The translations under genes and the position numbers were made by a program. A stretch of DNA of 64,000 nucleotides from Phenylobacterium aquaticum. GTDB taxonomy: Bacteria > Pseudomonadota > Alphaproteobacteria > Caulobacterales > Caulobacteraceae. Positions 56,670-64,000 of the stretch are shown piece by piece. Where the stretch lies: contig NZ_CANCLE010000003.1 in NCBI RefSeq assembly GCF_947378715.1, positions 1 to 64,000 on the forward strand, written 5' to 3'. Numbering within the stretch: the stretch's first letter is position 1; each line of letters starts with the position of its first letter. The notes beneath the pieces are model-generated. The model did not search any database. It was not told where the DNA came from and saw nothing but the letters and a program-made list of their open reading frames with translations.

Positions 56670-57413
56670 TCAGCCGATCCAGGTCAGGACGGCGGCGGCG
56701 ACCTCTTCCCAGCCAGGCTCGCCCGGCAGCCAGTGGCTCATCCCCGGCCATTCCAGATAGGCCCCGCCAATTCGCTCGGCGGTCTGACGCACGGTGGCCG
56801 GTGGGTGGATCACGTCGCGACTGCCGGCCATCACCAGGCTGCGGACCTTCAGCGGGCCCGGACCCAGGCTGGTGGTCATCAGCGGGTCCATCCACCAGTT
56901 CAGGGTTTCCCACAGGGCGCGACCGCTTTCCGGGCGCATGCGGGCGACGGCGGCCTCGCGCTCGGGCTTGGGCAGCCGGTCGACGCTATAGGTGCGGGCC
57001 AGAGTTCCATCCGGCTGGATGGCCTGGATCCAGAACGGCCCCATCATGTGCAGGCTGACGGCGGAAACCGCCTCCTCGATGGTGGAGGCGGCCACGCCCC
57101 AGGGCGGCGAGGGCGCCAGCAGCACCAGGCCCTCAAGCTCGCAACGCCGCGACGCCAGCTGGGCCACCAGCCCCCCCATGGAGTGGCCGATCAGGATCGG
57201 CGGCTCCGGCTCGGCGGCGCAGACCTTGGCCACAGCGCGCGCATAGTCGGTGATCGACACCCCGGTCACCGCATGGCCCGGGTCGCCAGGGGCGTGTCCG
57301 GGCAGGTCCAGGGCGATGACCTTGAGGCCCGCCGCCTCGAAGGGCTCGCGGAAGCGCTCGAAGATCCATCCGCCGCAGAAGGCGCCATGCACCATGATGA
57401 CCGAAGACGCCAA
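56670..57413 (-). CDS. Alpha/beta hydrolase
   Basis: A 247-residue cytosolic hydrolase. The oxyanion region MVHGAFCGGWIFE and nucleophile elbow IGHSMGGLVAQ are clear, and the catalytic Asp and His sit in MAGSRDVIHPP and EWPGMSHWLPGE. It resembles small esterases and lactonases; the substrate is unknown. rppH lies upstream on the same strand, 52 nt away. Confidence 0.88.
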   Translation of the reverse strand: MASSVIMVHGAFCGGWIFERFREPFEAAGLKVIALDLPGHAPGDPGHAVTGVSITDYARAVAKVCAAEPEPPILIGHSMGGLVAQLASRRCELEGLVLLAPSPPWGVAASTIEEAVSAVSLHMMGPFWIQAIQPDGTLARTYSVDRLPKPEREAAVARMRPESGRALWETLNWWMDPLMTTSLGPGPLKVRSLVMAGSRDVIHPPATVRQTAERIGGAYLEWPGMSHWLPGEPGWEEVAAAVLTWIG

Positions 57414-57465
57414 TGGGGCTCCGTTTCAGATTGTCCGCTAAACCCCGCCAGGGGGCGCGGCCAGG

Positions 57466-57942
57466 CTATCCCGCGAAATCGTGGAAGGCCTGGGCTACCG
57501 CCTCATAGGTCGCCCGCTTGAAGGGCACAACGAGGTCTAGGGCTTCGGAGAGCTTTCCCCACCGCCAGGCGTCGAATTCGGGCTCGCCGTGCGCCATCAG
57601 GTCGATTTCGGTCTCATCGCCGTCGAAGCGCAGCGCGAACCAGACCTGGCGCTGACCCCTCCAGCCGCGGGTGACCTTGCCGCCCTGGTGGTCGGCCGGA
57701 AAGTCGTAGGTGAGCCAGCCGTCGGTGCGGCCCAGCAGAGTGGCCGAGCGGACCCCGGTCTCCTCCGCCAGCTCCCGACGGGCTGCCGTCTCAAGGTCCT
57801 CGCCGGCGTCGACGCCCCCTTGCGGGAACTGCCAGTTATAGGGCTCAGGGGTGTTGTGACGCCGCCCAAGCCAGACGCGGCCGTCGGCATGGAACAGCAC
57901 CACCCCGACATTGGGACGATAGGCAGAGAGGTCTTCGGTCAT
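57466..57942 (-). CDS. rppH: RNA pyrophosphohydrolase RppH (Nudix)
   Basis: Removes pyrophosphate from the 5' end of mRNA to start decay, or acts on dinucleoside polyphosphates. The 158-residue protein has YRPNVGVVLFHADGRVWLG, NWQFPQGGVDAGED and the Nudix helix RRELAEETGVRS. The ATG at 57942 overlaps the deacetylase stop as ATGA, so the two are coupled. Confidence 0.95.
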   Translation of the reverse strand: MTEDLSAYRPNVGVVLFHADGRVWLGRRHNTPEPYNWQFPQGGVDAGEDLETAARRELAEETGVRSATLLGRTDGWLTYDFPADHQGGKVTRGWRGQRQVWFALRFDGDETEIDLMAHGEPEFDAWRWGKLSEALDLVVPFKRATYEAVAQAFHDFAG

Positions 57943-59099
57943 TTCCGGGTCATGAGAGCCGAGGCCGGGGCCAGCTGATAGCCCCGATCCTCCACCGAGC
58001 GCGCCCATTGCGCCACCTGGCCGATGGTCACCGGATAGGCGAAGGCCGAGCCCAGGGCCTGGCCGCGCTGCAAGGCGCCGGCTTCCAGGGCCAGCAGCTG
58101 CTGGTCGATGGAATCCGCCGACAGTTGGTCGTCGATGATCCGGTCGGCCGAGGCGCGGGGAATGCCGCCCCGCCGCTGCGCCGCCGAGCCGTCGTCGATG
58201 AAGGCCAGGCCCCGGCTGCGCAGGGCGTCGGAGAAAGCGCCCATGGCCGGATCGGTGGCCATGAACTTCGAGCCCAGATAGTTGGTCACCCCGAAATAGC
58301 CGGTGGCGCGGCTGAGCAGCCATTCCAGCTTCTTGACGGTCTCGGCCGGCATGGCCCGCGACATCAGGGTGTAGGGGCCGGGATCATTGTCCGGATAGTC
58401 CACCGGCTCCATGGGCGCTTCCAGCAGCACCTCATGGCCGTTGGCGCGGGCCAGGTCGATCCAGCCTTGCAGGCCCTCCGAATAGGGCACGAAAGACAGG
58501 GTGATCTCCGGCGGCAGGCCCTCGATGGCCTGGCGGGTCGCCGAGGCGTTGAGCCCCAGCCCGCCGATCACCAGGGAGATCTTTGGCCGGCCGTTGGAGG
58601 TGAAGGGCCGGGCATAGGCCTGGGCTGGGGTGCGGCCGTCGCCACCGATCACCGGCAGCGGGCCATTGGGGCCATTGATCGTGACGCCCTGAATCGGCGC
58701 CTGGGGCAGGGGATCTGCGGCGCGGAAGGCGCGGCCGCCGGGCAGGGTGATGGTGGCCATGCCCCCGGGGCCGATCGGGCTTTCCGACAGGCTATAGATA
58801 TCCTCGGTGATCAGGGGCTGGCCCGGATGCTCGGCCAGCAGGGCCTCGCGCCAGCCGGGCGGCGCGGCCATGGCGGCGACCTTGGCGAGCGAGATGCGCA
58901 CCACCGGCGTGCCGGCCTGGGGATCGCCGATCGTGGCGATCAGCCCGACGGTGGTCAGCAGGAACAGGCCGGCGGCGGCGCCGGCGCTGACATAGGGATT
59001 GGCCACGGCCCGCATCAGGGCCTCGGGCGGCCGGAACCCGCCGCTCGGGGCGGCCGGAACGGTGGGATAGGTCTTCCGGGAAAAGGCGGGCATGGGCAT
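57939..59099 (-). CDS. Divergent polysaccharide deacetylase family protein
   Basis: A 386-residue YibQ-like protein with one TM near residues 39-60 and a periplasmic deacetylase-like domain (KISLVIGGLGLNASATRQAI, ITLSFVPYSEGLQGWID, FIDDGSAAQRR). Metal-binding residues are reduced, as in this family. Start ATG 59099 is favoured by AGGAG 8 nt upstream. In many Alphaproteobacteria it lies between ctpA and rppH; ctpA is missing here. Confidence 0.88.
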   Translation of the reverse strand: MPMPAFSRKTYPTVPAAPSGGFRPPEALMRAVANPYVSAGAAAGLFLLTTVGLIATIGDPQAGTPVVRISLAKVAAMAAPPGWREALLAEHPGQPLITEDIYSLSESPIGPGGMATITLPGGRAFRAADPLPQAPIQGVTINGPNGPLPVIGGDGRTPAQAYARPFTSNGRPKISLVIGGLGLNASATRQAIEGLPPEITLSFVPYSEGLQGWIDLARANGHEVLLEAPMEPVDYPDNDPGPYTLMSRAMPAETVKKLEWLLSRATGYFGVTNYLGSKFMATDPAMGAFSDALRSRGLAFIDDGSAAQRRGGIPRASADRIIDDQLSADSIDQQLLALEAGALQRGQALGSAFAYPVTIGQVAQWARSVEDRGYQLAPASALMTRK

Positions 59100-59250
59100 G
59101 CGAAGCTCCTGCCCGAGAGGGTGAATGAACATGGTTAATGAATGACTTAACGGGCCGACGGCCAGGGGCGAGGAACCTTCGGCCGGCCACGGGGTTTGCG
59201 CGCTGGCCTAGCGCGCGCAAGATCGTCGCGGCGGGCCAGGGGAGGCGGGC

Positions 59251-59895
59251 ATGGCGTCCAGATTGAAGGTCGGGGTCGATGTGCCCTGGGTGACCAGTTG
59301 GACCTCCGAGGCCCTGCTGGGGGTCGGGCCCTGCGCGACCGTCGACGGTCGCCTGGCCATCGGTCAGGCCGAGCGGCCGGGCGAGGGCAAGCCGCAATAT
59401 TCGCGCAATCACCTGCGCCGCCAGCGCGACAGCGTGCGCCGCATGCTCTGCCCCATGTGCGGTGAGCCGACCGCGCCCGGGGATCGTTGGCATCAGACCG
59501 GCAAGCTGATGGCGGTCGGCGCGCTGCGGGCCCGGGGTCTGGGGGCCGTCACCCCTGCGGACCTCCCCGACGCCCAGATCGTGCTGAACGCCGGCGCGAT
59601 CTCCCCCAGCCACAAGGCCTGCGCGGAGCGGGCGCTGGAGCATTGCCCGCACCTGGGCGCCGATCCCGACCCGACGATCCGGCCGTTCCCGGCCCGCTGG
59701 GCGGTGTTTCCGCTGACGGTGGAGGCCCAGGCGCCGGGCGGGGCCTTGCTGGCTGCGCCGCGACCGCCGATCTCGGTGATCAGCTTCCTGCAGCTGGTGG
59801 GGGTCACCGACGGCATGCAGCGCGATTGGCGCCAGAGGTTGAAGGCCGAGACCGGACCTAGCCGATCCAGCGCAGGGCGCGTGCGAACAGGCTGA
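59251..59895 (+). CDS. Hypothetical protein with CPMCGEP motif
   Basis: A 214-residue protein, MASRLKVGVDVPWVTSWTSE. A single knuckle LCPMCGEP with downstream SHKACAERALEHCPHLG may bind zinc. No family is recognised. The ATG at 59251 follows GGGAGG. It overlaps the convergent kinase gene by 38 nt. Its third-position G/C matches the neighbours, so I take it as real. Confidence 0.65.
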   Translation: MASRLKVGVDVPWVTSWTSEALLGVGPCATVDGRLAIGQAERPGEGKPQYSRNHLRRQRDSVRRMLCPMCGEPTAPGDRWHQTGKLMAVGALRARGLGAVTPADLPDAQIVLNAGAISPSHKACAERALEHCPHLGADPDPTIRPFPARWAVFPLTVEAQAPGGALLAAPRPPISVISFLQLVGVTDGMQRDWRQRLKAETGPSRSSAGRVRTG

Positions 59896-60886
59896 GCGTC
59901 TGGGCGTGCAGGCGATCGCCCGTGGGCTTGGGCGCGCGGCCTGCGCAGGCCCGGGCGTGGGTGCCTTCCAGGATGATGCCCAGCTTGTAGCAGGCCAGGA
60001 CGGCGTACCAGTCGAGGCTGGCGAGATCGCGCGCCGTGCGCGGGCGGTAATGTTCGACCAACTGGGCGGCGGTGGGGAACCCGGTCCAGGGCTTGACGGT
60101 GACCACCGACGGATCGGGGATCTCGCCCTCCGGCCAGGTGGCCATCAGCCAGCCGAGATCCAGCAGGGGATCGCCGATGGTGGTCAGCTCCCAGTCGACG
60201 ATGGCCGCCAGTTCCGGCCCGTCATGGCGATACATGACATTGGCCAGGTGATAGTCGCCGTGGATGATGCCGGGGATGAAGCTTTGCGGTTGGTTGGCGG
60301 TCAGCCAGGCGGCGACCTTGTCCACGCCGGGGATCTCAGCCGGTCCGGTCCAGCCTTCGAACTCTGAATAGGACGCGAGCTGGCCCTTCCAGCGCTCCAC
60401 CTGGCGGCCGAGATAGTTGTCCGGCTTGCCGAACCCCTCAAGCCCAAGGGCGCGGTAGTCGAGCGCGCCCAGGGCGGCGATGCCCTCGACCAGGGCCAGG
60501 CCCATGCGGTGGCGGATATCCGGCGATCCCGCATGCAGGGGCGGCAGGCCGGTGGTCGGATTGAAGCCGTCGATCGGCTCCATCAGATAGAAGGCCGCCC
60601 CGATGACGTCCTCCTCCGGACAGGCGGCGATCAGACGCGGATGCGGCACGCCCGTTTCGGCGATGGCCGCCAGCATCCGGGCCTCGCGGCGCATGGTCTC
60701 ATTGGAATTGGCCCGAAGATGCGGCGGCGGCCGGCGCAGGACATAGGTCCGCTCCCCGCGCCGGAACTTCAGCAGGATGTTCTGGGTGCCGCCGGCCAGC
60801 AGGGCGGCGTCCTCCAGCGGGCCCGCGCCCAGGCCCTGACGATCCATCCAGGCGCTGAGCGCGCCCAGGTCCACTGCCGTTTCCAC
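59858..60886 (-). CDS. Phosphotransferase family protein (APH/ACAD10-11 type)
   Basis: A 342-residue aminoglycoside-phosphotransferase-fold protein. It has GGTQNILLKFRRGERTYVLR, the catalytic loop IHGDYHLANVMYRHD and metal loop IVDWELTTIGDPLLDLGW. Such proteins are often paired with acyl-CoA dehydrogenases and may phosphorylate hydroxyacyl groups; none is adjacent. Substrate unknown. Confidence 0.88.
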   Translation of the reverse strand: METAVDLGALSAWMDRQGLGAGPLEDAALLAGGTQNILLKFRRGERTYVLRRPPPHLRANSNETMRREARMLAAIAETGVPHPRLIAACPEEDVIGAAFYLMEPIDGFNPTTGLPPLHAGSPDIRHRMGLALVEGIAALGALDYRALGLEGFGKPDNYLGRQVERWKGQLASYSEFEGWTGPAEIPGVDKVAAWLTANQPQSFIPGIIHGDYHLANVMYRHDGPELAAIVDWELTTIGDPLLDLGWLMATWPEGEIPDPSVVTVKPWTGFPTAAQLVEHYRPRTARDLASLDWYAVLACYKLGIILEGTHARACAGRAPKPTGDRLHAQTLSLFARALRWIG

Positions 60887-61035
60887 CCTGTCTCGTCCTT
60901 CGCGCGGATGTTTCCGTCGCCGCCATAGCGGCCATCCGCGAGGCGCTTGGCAATGATGTCGTGGCGGAAGGCGGTTCAGGTCTTGCCGGTTCCGTCCCGC
61001 TGCGGCTCAGTACGGCCCTGTCACGCGGGGGCGAC

Positions 61036-62061
61036 ATGCGCAGGCTGATTCTGATTCTCGGGCTGTTGTTCGCGCCGCTGGCGGCCCAGGCCGCGCCGAT
61101 CCCGATCAAGGTGGTGGTGCTCACCACCTTCGAGGCCGGCGCCGACACCGGCGACGCGCCGGGCGAATTCCAGGCCTGGGCTGAGCGCTATCCCCTGACC
61201 CAGACCCTGGCCGTGCCCGGCATCGAACGGCCGGTGCGGCTGTCGGACGATGGCGTGCTGGGCGTGGTCACCGGCATGCGCGGCCGGGCGCGGGAGAGCG
61301 TCGCCGCCCTGGCCCTGTCGCCGCAGTTCGATCTCAGCCACGCCTATTGGATCGTGGCCGGCATCGCCGGCGTCGATCCGCGCACCGGCTCGATCGGCTC
61401 GGCGGCCTGGGCCCGCTACGTGGTCGACGCCGACCCGGCCTATGAGATGGACGACCGCGAGATCCCCGCCGACTGGCCCAACGGCCTCTATGGCCCAGGC
61501 GCCGGAAAGCCCGGCCTGAAGGGCGCCGCGCCAGGGTCCAGCGACATGGTCTGGGCGCTCAATCCCGGCCTCACCGACTGGGCCTATGGCCTGACCCGCA
61601 ATGTGGCCCTGCCCGACTCCGCCACCTTGCAGACCGATCGCGCCCGCTATCCCAGCGAGCCCGAGGCGCTGAAGCCGCCGCACGTCTTTCTTGGCGATGT
61701 GCTGGGGACCACCCGCTTCTGGCATGGAACCCGGCGCACCGAGTGGGCGCGGGCCTGGATCAAGACTTGGACGGACGGCAAGGGCGTCTTCGCCATGACC
61801 GATTGCGAGGACCAGGGGATCCTGGATGTGCTCAGCCTCTTTGGCCGCCAGGGACGGGTCGACGCCCGGCGCGTGCTCGTCCTGCGCACCGCCAGCAACT
61901 ATTCCCGCGAGGGCGACGCCGATAGCCCGGTCCTGAAGTTCGCGCAGGGCGGGCCCCGCGCCGGATTCGAGGCCGCCTGGCTGACCGGCGCGCCGGTGGT
62001 CAAGGCCCTGGTCGCCGGCTGGGCGACCTACGAGACCAACCTGCCGGGAGCCGCAAAATGA
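61036..62061 (+). CDS. Purine nucleoside permease (NUP family), exported
   Basis: A 341-residue protein with a signal peptide (MRRLILILGLLFAPLAAQA). The body matches the NUP family (VVVLTTFEAGADTGDAPGE, GIAGVDPRTGSIGSAAWARY and RTASNYSREGDADSP), related to nucleoside phosphorylase folds. Its stop overlaps the NCS2 permease ATG as ATGA, so it is coupled and likely supplies purines for that transporter. Start ATG 61036 gives a clean signal peptide. Confidence 0.88.
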   Translation: MRRLILILGLLFAPLAAQAAPIPIKVVVLTTFEAGADTGDAPGEFQAWAERYPLTQTLAVPGIERPVRLSDDGVLGVVTGMRGRARESVAALALSPQFDLSHAYWIVAGIAGVDPRTGSIGSAAWARYVVDADPAYEMDDREIPADWPNGLYGPGAGKPGLKGAAPGSSDMVWALNPGLTDWAYGLTRNVALPDSATLQTDRARYPSEPEALKPPHVFLGDVLGTTRFWHGTRRTEWARAWIKTWTDGKGVFAMTDCEDQGILDVLSLFGRQGRVDARRVLVLRTASNYSREGDADSPVLKFAQGGPRAGFEAAWLTGAPVVKALVAGWATYETNLPGAAK

Positions 62062-63383
62062 GCCTGCTCGAGAACACCTTCCAGCTGAAGGCCCGGGGGA
62101 CCAATGTCCGGACCGAGCTGCTCGCCGGCCTGACCACCTTCCTGACCATGGCCTATATCATCCTGGTCAATCCCTCGATCCTCGGCCAGACGGGCATGCC
62201 GCCCGCCGCCGTGGCCGCCGCCACCTGCCTGGCCGCCGGCGTGGGCTGCATCCTGATGGGGATGCTCGCCAACTACCCGATCGCTCTGGCCCCCGGCATG
62301 GGGCTGAACGCCTATTTCACCTTCACGGTGGTCAAGGGCATGGGGATCCCGTGGCAGACGGCGCTGGGCCTGGTGTTCATCTCCGGCGTGCTGTTCCTGA
62401 TCCTGACCTTCGCAGGCGTCAGGAAGCTGATCGTCAACGCCATTCCTCGCACCCTGTTCTCGGCCATAGCCGCCGGCATCGGCCTGTTCATCGCCTTCAT
62501 CGGCCTGAAGAGCGCCGGCATCGTCACCGGCAACCCGGCCACCACGGTGGGGCTGGGCGACCTGCATAGTCCGGGCGTCCTGCTGGCCCTGCTGGGCCTG
62601 GCGATCATCGCGGTGCTGGAGGTGTGGAAGGTGCGCGGCGGGATCCTGATCGGGATCGTCGTCACCTCACTGATCGGCTGGGGCCTGCATCTCGCCCAGT
62701 GGTCGCCCCAGCCCTATAGCGTCGCCCAGATGACCGCCACGGCCTTCCAGCTGGATATACCGGCGGCCTTCGGGATCGGCGGCAAGGGGCTGGGCCTGGC
62801 CCTGATCGAGATCCTGTTCGTCTTCGTCTTCGTCGACCTGTTCGACAACGTCGGCACTCTGGTCGCGGTCTCGACCAAGGCCGGCCTGGTCCAGCCGGAC
62901 GGAACCATTCCGCGCCTCAACCGCATTCTGTTCGCCGACGCCACCGCCACGGTGGTCGGCGCCCTGGCCGGCACCAGCACGGTGGTCAGCTATATCGAGA
63001 GCGCGTCCGGGGTCTCGGCGGGCGGCCGCACCGGCCTCACGGCGGTGGTCACCGGCCTGTTATTCCTCGCCGCCCTGTTCGTGGCCCCGTGGGCCCAGGC
63101 GATTCCCGCCGCCGCCACCGCCCCGGCCCTGATCCTGGTGGGCGCGATGATGATGGCCCCGCTGGCCGACATCGACTGGAAGGACCCCGTGGTGTCGATC
63201 CCGGCCTTCCTGACGCTGATCGCCATTCCGTTGACCTTCTCCATCGCCAATGGCCTGGCCTTCGGGGTGATCGCCTGCGCGGTGCTGAAGATCGCCGCCC
63301 GACGGATCGGCCGCGAGGACTGGCTGCTGCTGTTGCTGGCCGTGCTGTTCATCGCCCGCTTCGCCTATATGGCCGGGGCCTAA
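62058..63383 (+). CDS. NCS2-family purine permease (AzgA-type)
   Basis: A 441-residue inner-membrane protein with about 14 helices. It has LTTFLTMAYIILVNPSILGQ, the family start, NYPIALAPGMGLNAYFTF, and the EILFVFVFVDLFDNVGTLV motif followed by AGTSTVVSYIESASGVSAGG. AzgA-type members import adenine, guanine or hypoxanthine with protons. It is coupled to the upstream nucleoside permease and convergent with a MarR gene. Confidence 0.93.
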   Translation: MSLLENTFQLKARGTNVRTELLAGLTTFLTMAYIILVNPSILGQTGMPPAAVAAATCLAAGVGCILMGMLANYPIALAPGMGLNAYFTFTVVKGMGIPWQTALGLVFISGVLFLILTFAGVRKLIVNAIPRTLFSAIAAGIGLFIAFIGLKSAGIVTGNPATTVGLGDLHSPGVLLALLGLAIIAVLEVWKVRGGILIGIVVTSLIGWGLHLAQWSPQPYSVAQMTATAFQLDIPAAFGIGGKGLGLALIEILFVFVFVDLFDNVGTLVAVSTKAGLVQPDGTIPRLNRILFADATATVVGALAGTSTVVSYIESASGVSAGGRTGLTAVVTGLLFLAALFVAPWAQAIPAAATAPALILVGAMMMAPLADIDWKDPVVSIPAFLTLIAIPLTFSIANGLAFGVIACAVLKIAARRIGREDWLLLLLAVLFIARFAYMAGA

Positions 63384-63847
63384 GGGGCGACCCGGGCGAG
63401 CAGGGCCTTCAGGGTCGCGATCTCGTCTGCGGTCAGGTCGCCCGCCGCCTCGCGGTCATGGGCGCGGACCTCGGCGATGATGGCGGGCAGGCGCGCCTGG
63501 CCCGCCGCCGACAGGGCAAGCGCCTGGGCGCGGGCGTCACCCGGGATGGGCTGGCGCGCGACCAGGTCCCCCAGCCCCTCGACGATGGCCAGCGCGCCGG
63601 AGCGGGCTATGCCCATGATGGCGGCGAGTTCGGTCTGCTTCAGGCCCGGATTGGCCGCGATCAACACCAGGGCCGAGAACCTCTGGGTGGTCACGCCCAA
63701 GGCCCCCAGCCGGGCGTCGAAGGCCTCCGTCACCCGGATCTGGGCGCGGCGCACCTCATAGCCCAAGAGCTCGTCCAGCACCCCATAGTCGACGCCGGGG
63801 CGATGGGGCTGGAAGGACCGGCGGATCGGACGGGGGCTTTTGGTCAT
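63380..63847 (-). CDS. MarR-family transcriptional regulator
   Basis: A 155-residue winged-helix regulator. The DNA-binding part shows LGVTTQRFSALVLIAANPGL and TELAAIMGIARSGALAIVEG with a wing ending GDARAQALALSAAGQA. Its operator candidate is the 8-5-8 palindrome 29 bp upstream. It is divergent from a flavin monooxygenase, so it may be the aromatic-compound repressor for that gene. Confidence 0.88.
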   Translation of the reverse strand: MTKSPRPIRRSFQPHRPGVDYGVLDELLGYEVRRAQIRVTEAFDARLGALGVTTQRFSALVLIAANPGLKQTELAAIMGIARSGALAIVEGLGDLVARQPIPGDARAQALALSAAGQARLPAIIAEVRAHDREAAGDLTADEIATLKALLARVAP

Positions 63848-63876
63848 CGGAGCGGGCGGTTGAAGTCCGGATGAGG

Positions 63877-63897
63877 ATTGTTATAGTCCATAACAAT
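63877..63897. promoter_or_regulatory. Perfect 8-5-8 palindrome, candidate MarR operator
   Basis: ATTGTTAT-AGTCC-ATAACAAT is a perfect 8-bp inverted repeat with a 5-nt centre, in the 87-bp gap between the MarR gene and the divergent FAD gene. It is A+T-rich against the G+C-rich background, as expected for MarR sites. Its binding by this MarR is inferred from position. Confidence 0.75.
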
Positions 63898-63934
63898 AAG
63901 CGGTGACGCGCCGCATGTCTGCAGGGAGGACGCC

Positions 63935-64000
63935 ATGCAGGTCATCATAGCAGGCGCTGGGATCGGCGGTCTCGCTGCGGCCCTTGCGCTGCAGGCGGCC
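63935..64000 (+). CDS. FAD-dependent monooxygenase, N-terminal fragment
   Basis: Only 22 codons are visible: MQVIIAGAGIGGLAAALALQ, a GxGxxG FAD-binding start typical of class A flavin monooxygenases such as hydroxybenzoate hydroxylases. The ATG at 63935 follows GGGAGGA. The rest lies beyond the right edge. Divergent from a MarR gene, it is a likely aromatic-degradation enzyme. Confidence 0.75.
   Translation, partial: MQVIIAGAGIGGLAAALALQAA

Noticed and set aside
59135..59151. CtrA-like TTAA-N8-TTAAC upstream of the deacetylase
   Set aside because: The CtrA consensus needs a 7-nt gap; here it is 8.

Overview
The window is about 68 percent G+C by eye, densely coding, and reads as ordinary chromosome of a Caulobacteraceae bacterium (Alphaproteobacteria), most likely Phenylobacterium or Caulobacter. 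The best evidence is a divL gene whose kinase box has Tyr in place of His, the TIGR02300-aroA-cmk-rpsA-ihfB run, a split ATP synthase operon (F1 genes only), GTTC-N7-GTTC type SOS control of mmcB, and CcrM-type GANTC sites. I see no phage, insertion sequence, CRISPR array or toxin-antitoxin pair. The genus call is an inference.

Layout. 1-3.1 kb: partial ilvD divergent from a LysR gene, a small YCII-type protein, and tRNA-Ala(GGC). 3.1-8.5 kb: FYDLN protein, aroA-cmk-rpsA, ihfB, mscL. 9.1-14.2 kb: trpF-trpB-trpA-accD-folC, a run serving tryptophan, malonyl-CoA and folate synthesis. 14.2-23.4 kb (minus strand): tsaE-amgK-murU-addB-addA, every junction overlapping, followed by trxA. 23.4-27.1 kb: zapE, an MFS transporter, a LysR gene, and a small divergent gene whose shared promoter region holds three palindromes. 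27.1-32.3 kb: sdhCDAB, then a ferredoxin reductase and a [2Fe-2S] ferredoxin. 32.3-38.3 kb: a nested-palindrome intergenic element, divL, a metallopeptidase pair, a diiron ferritin-like protein, a lipocalin and mmcB. 38.3-41 kb: regB-regA divergent from a Sco1/SenC gene. 41-45 kb: PHB depolymerase, a YgjP-like metalloprotease and PBP1A. 45-50.8 kb: two divergent paralogous TPR-glycosyltransferases and several secreted proteins. 50.9-55.8 kb: atpHAGDC. 55.9-64 kb: secreted and hydrolytic proteins, rppH with a divergent polysaccharide deacetylase, a kinase-like phosphotransferase, a two-gene purine uptake module, and a MarR gene facing the start of a flavin monooxygenase.

How parts may work together. 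Respiration dominates the middle: succinate dehydrogenase, RegBA redox control, a Sco copper chaperone and F1-ATPase. The most interesting lead is regulatory. The ferredoxin reductase-ferredoxin operon and a separate diiron ferritin-like gene 5 kb away carry the same palindrome (TGACGCCGCCGTCA) upstream, and the diiron gene also has a perfect FNR/FixK-type box (TTGACGCAGGTCAA). This suggests a co-regulated, oxygen-responsive electron-transfer system whose terminal diiron enzyme is uncharacterised. Other regulatory signals read directly from the sequence are an SOS box before mmcB, a perfect 8-5-8 MarR-type operator at the right end, a 9-bp inverted repeat in the rpsA leader, and three palindromes in the 26.7 kb LysR promoter region.
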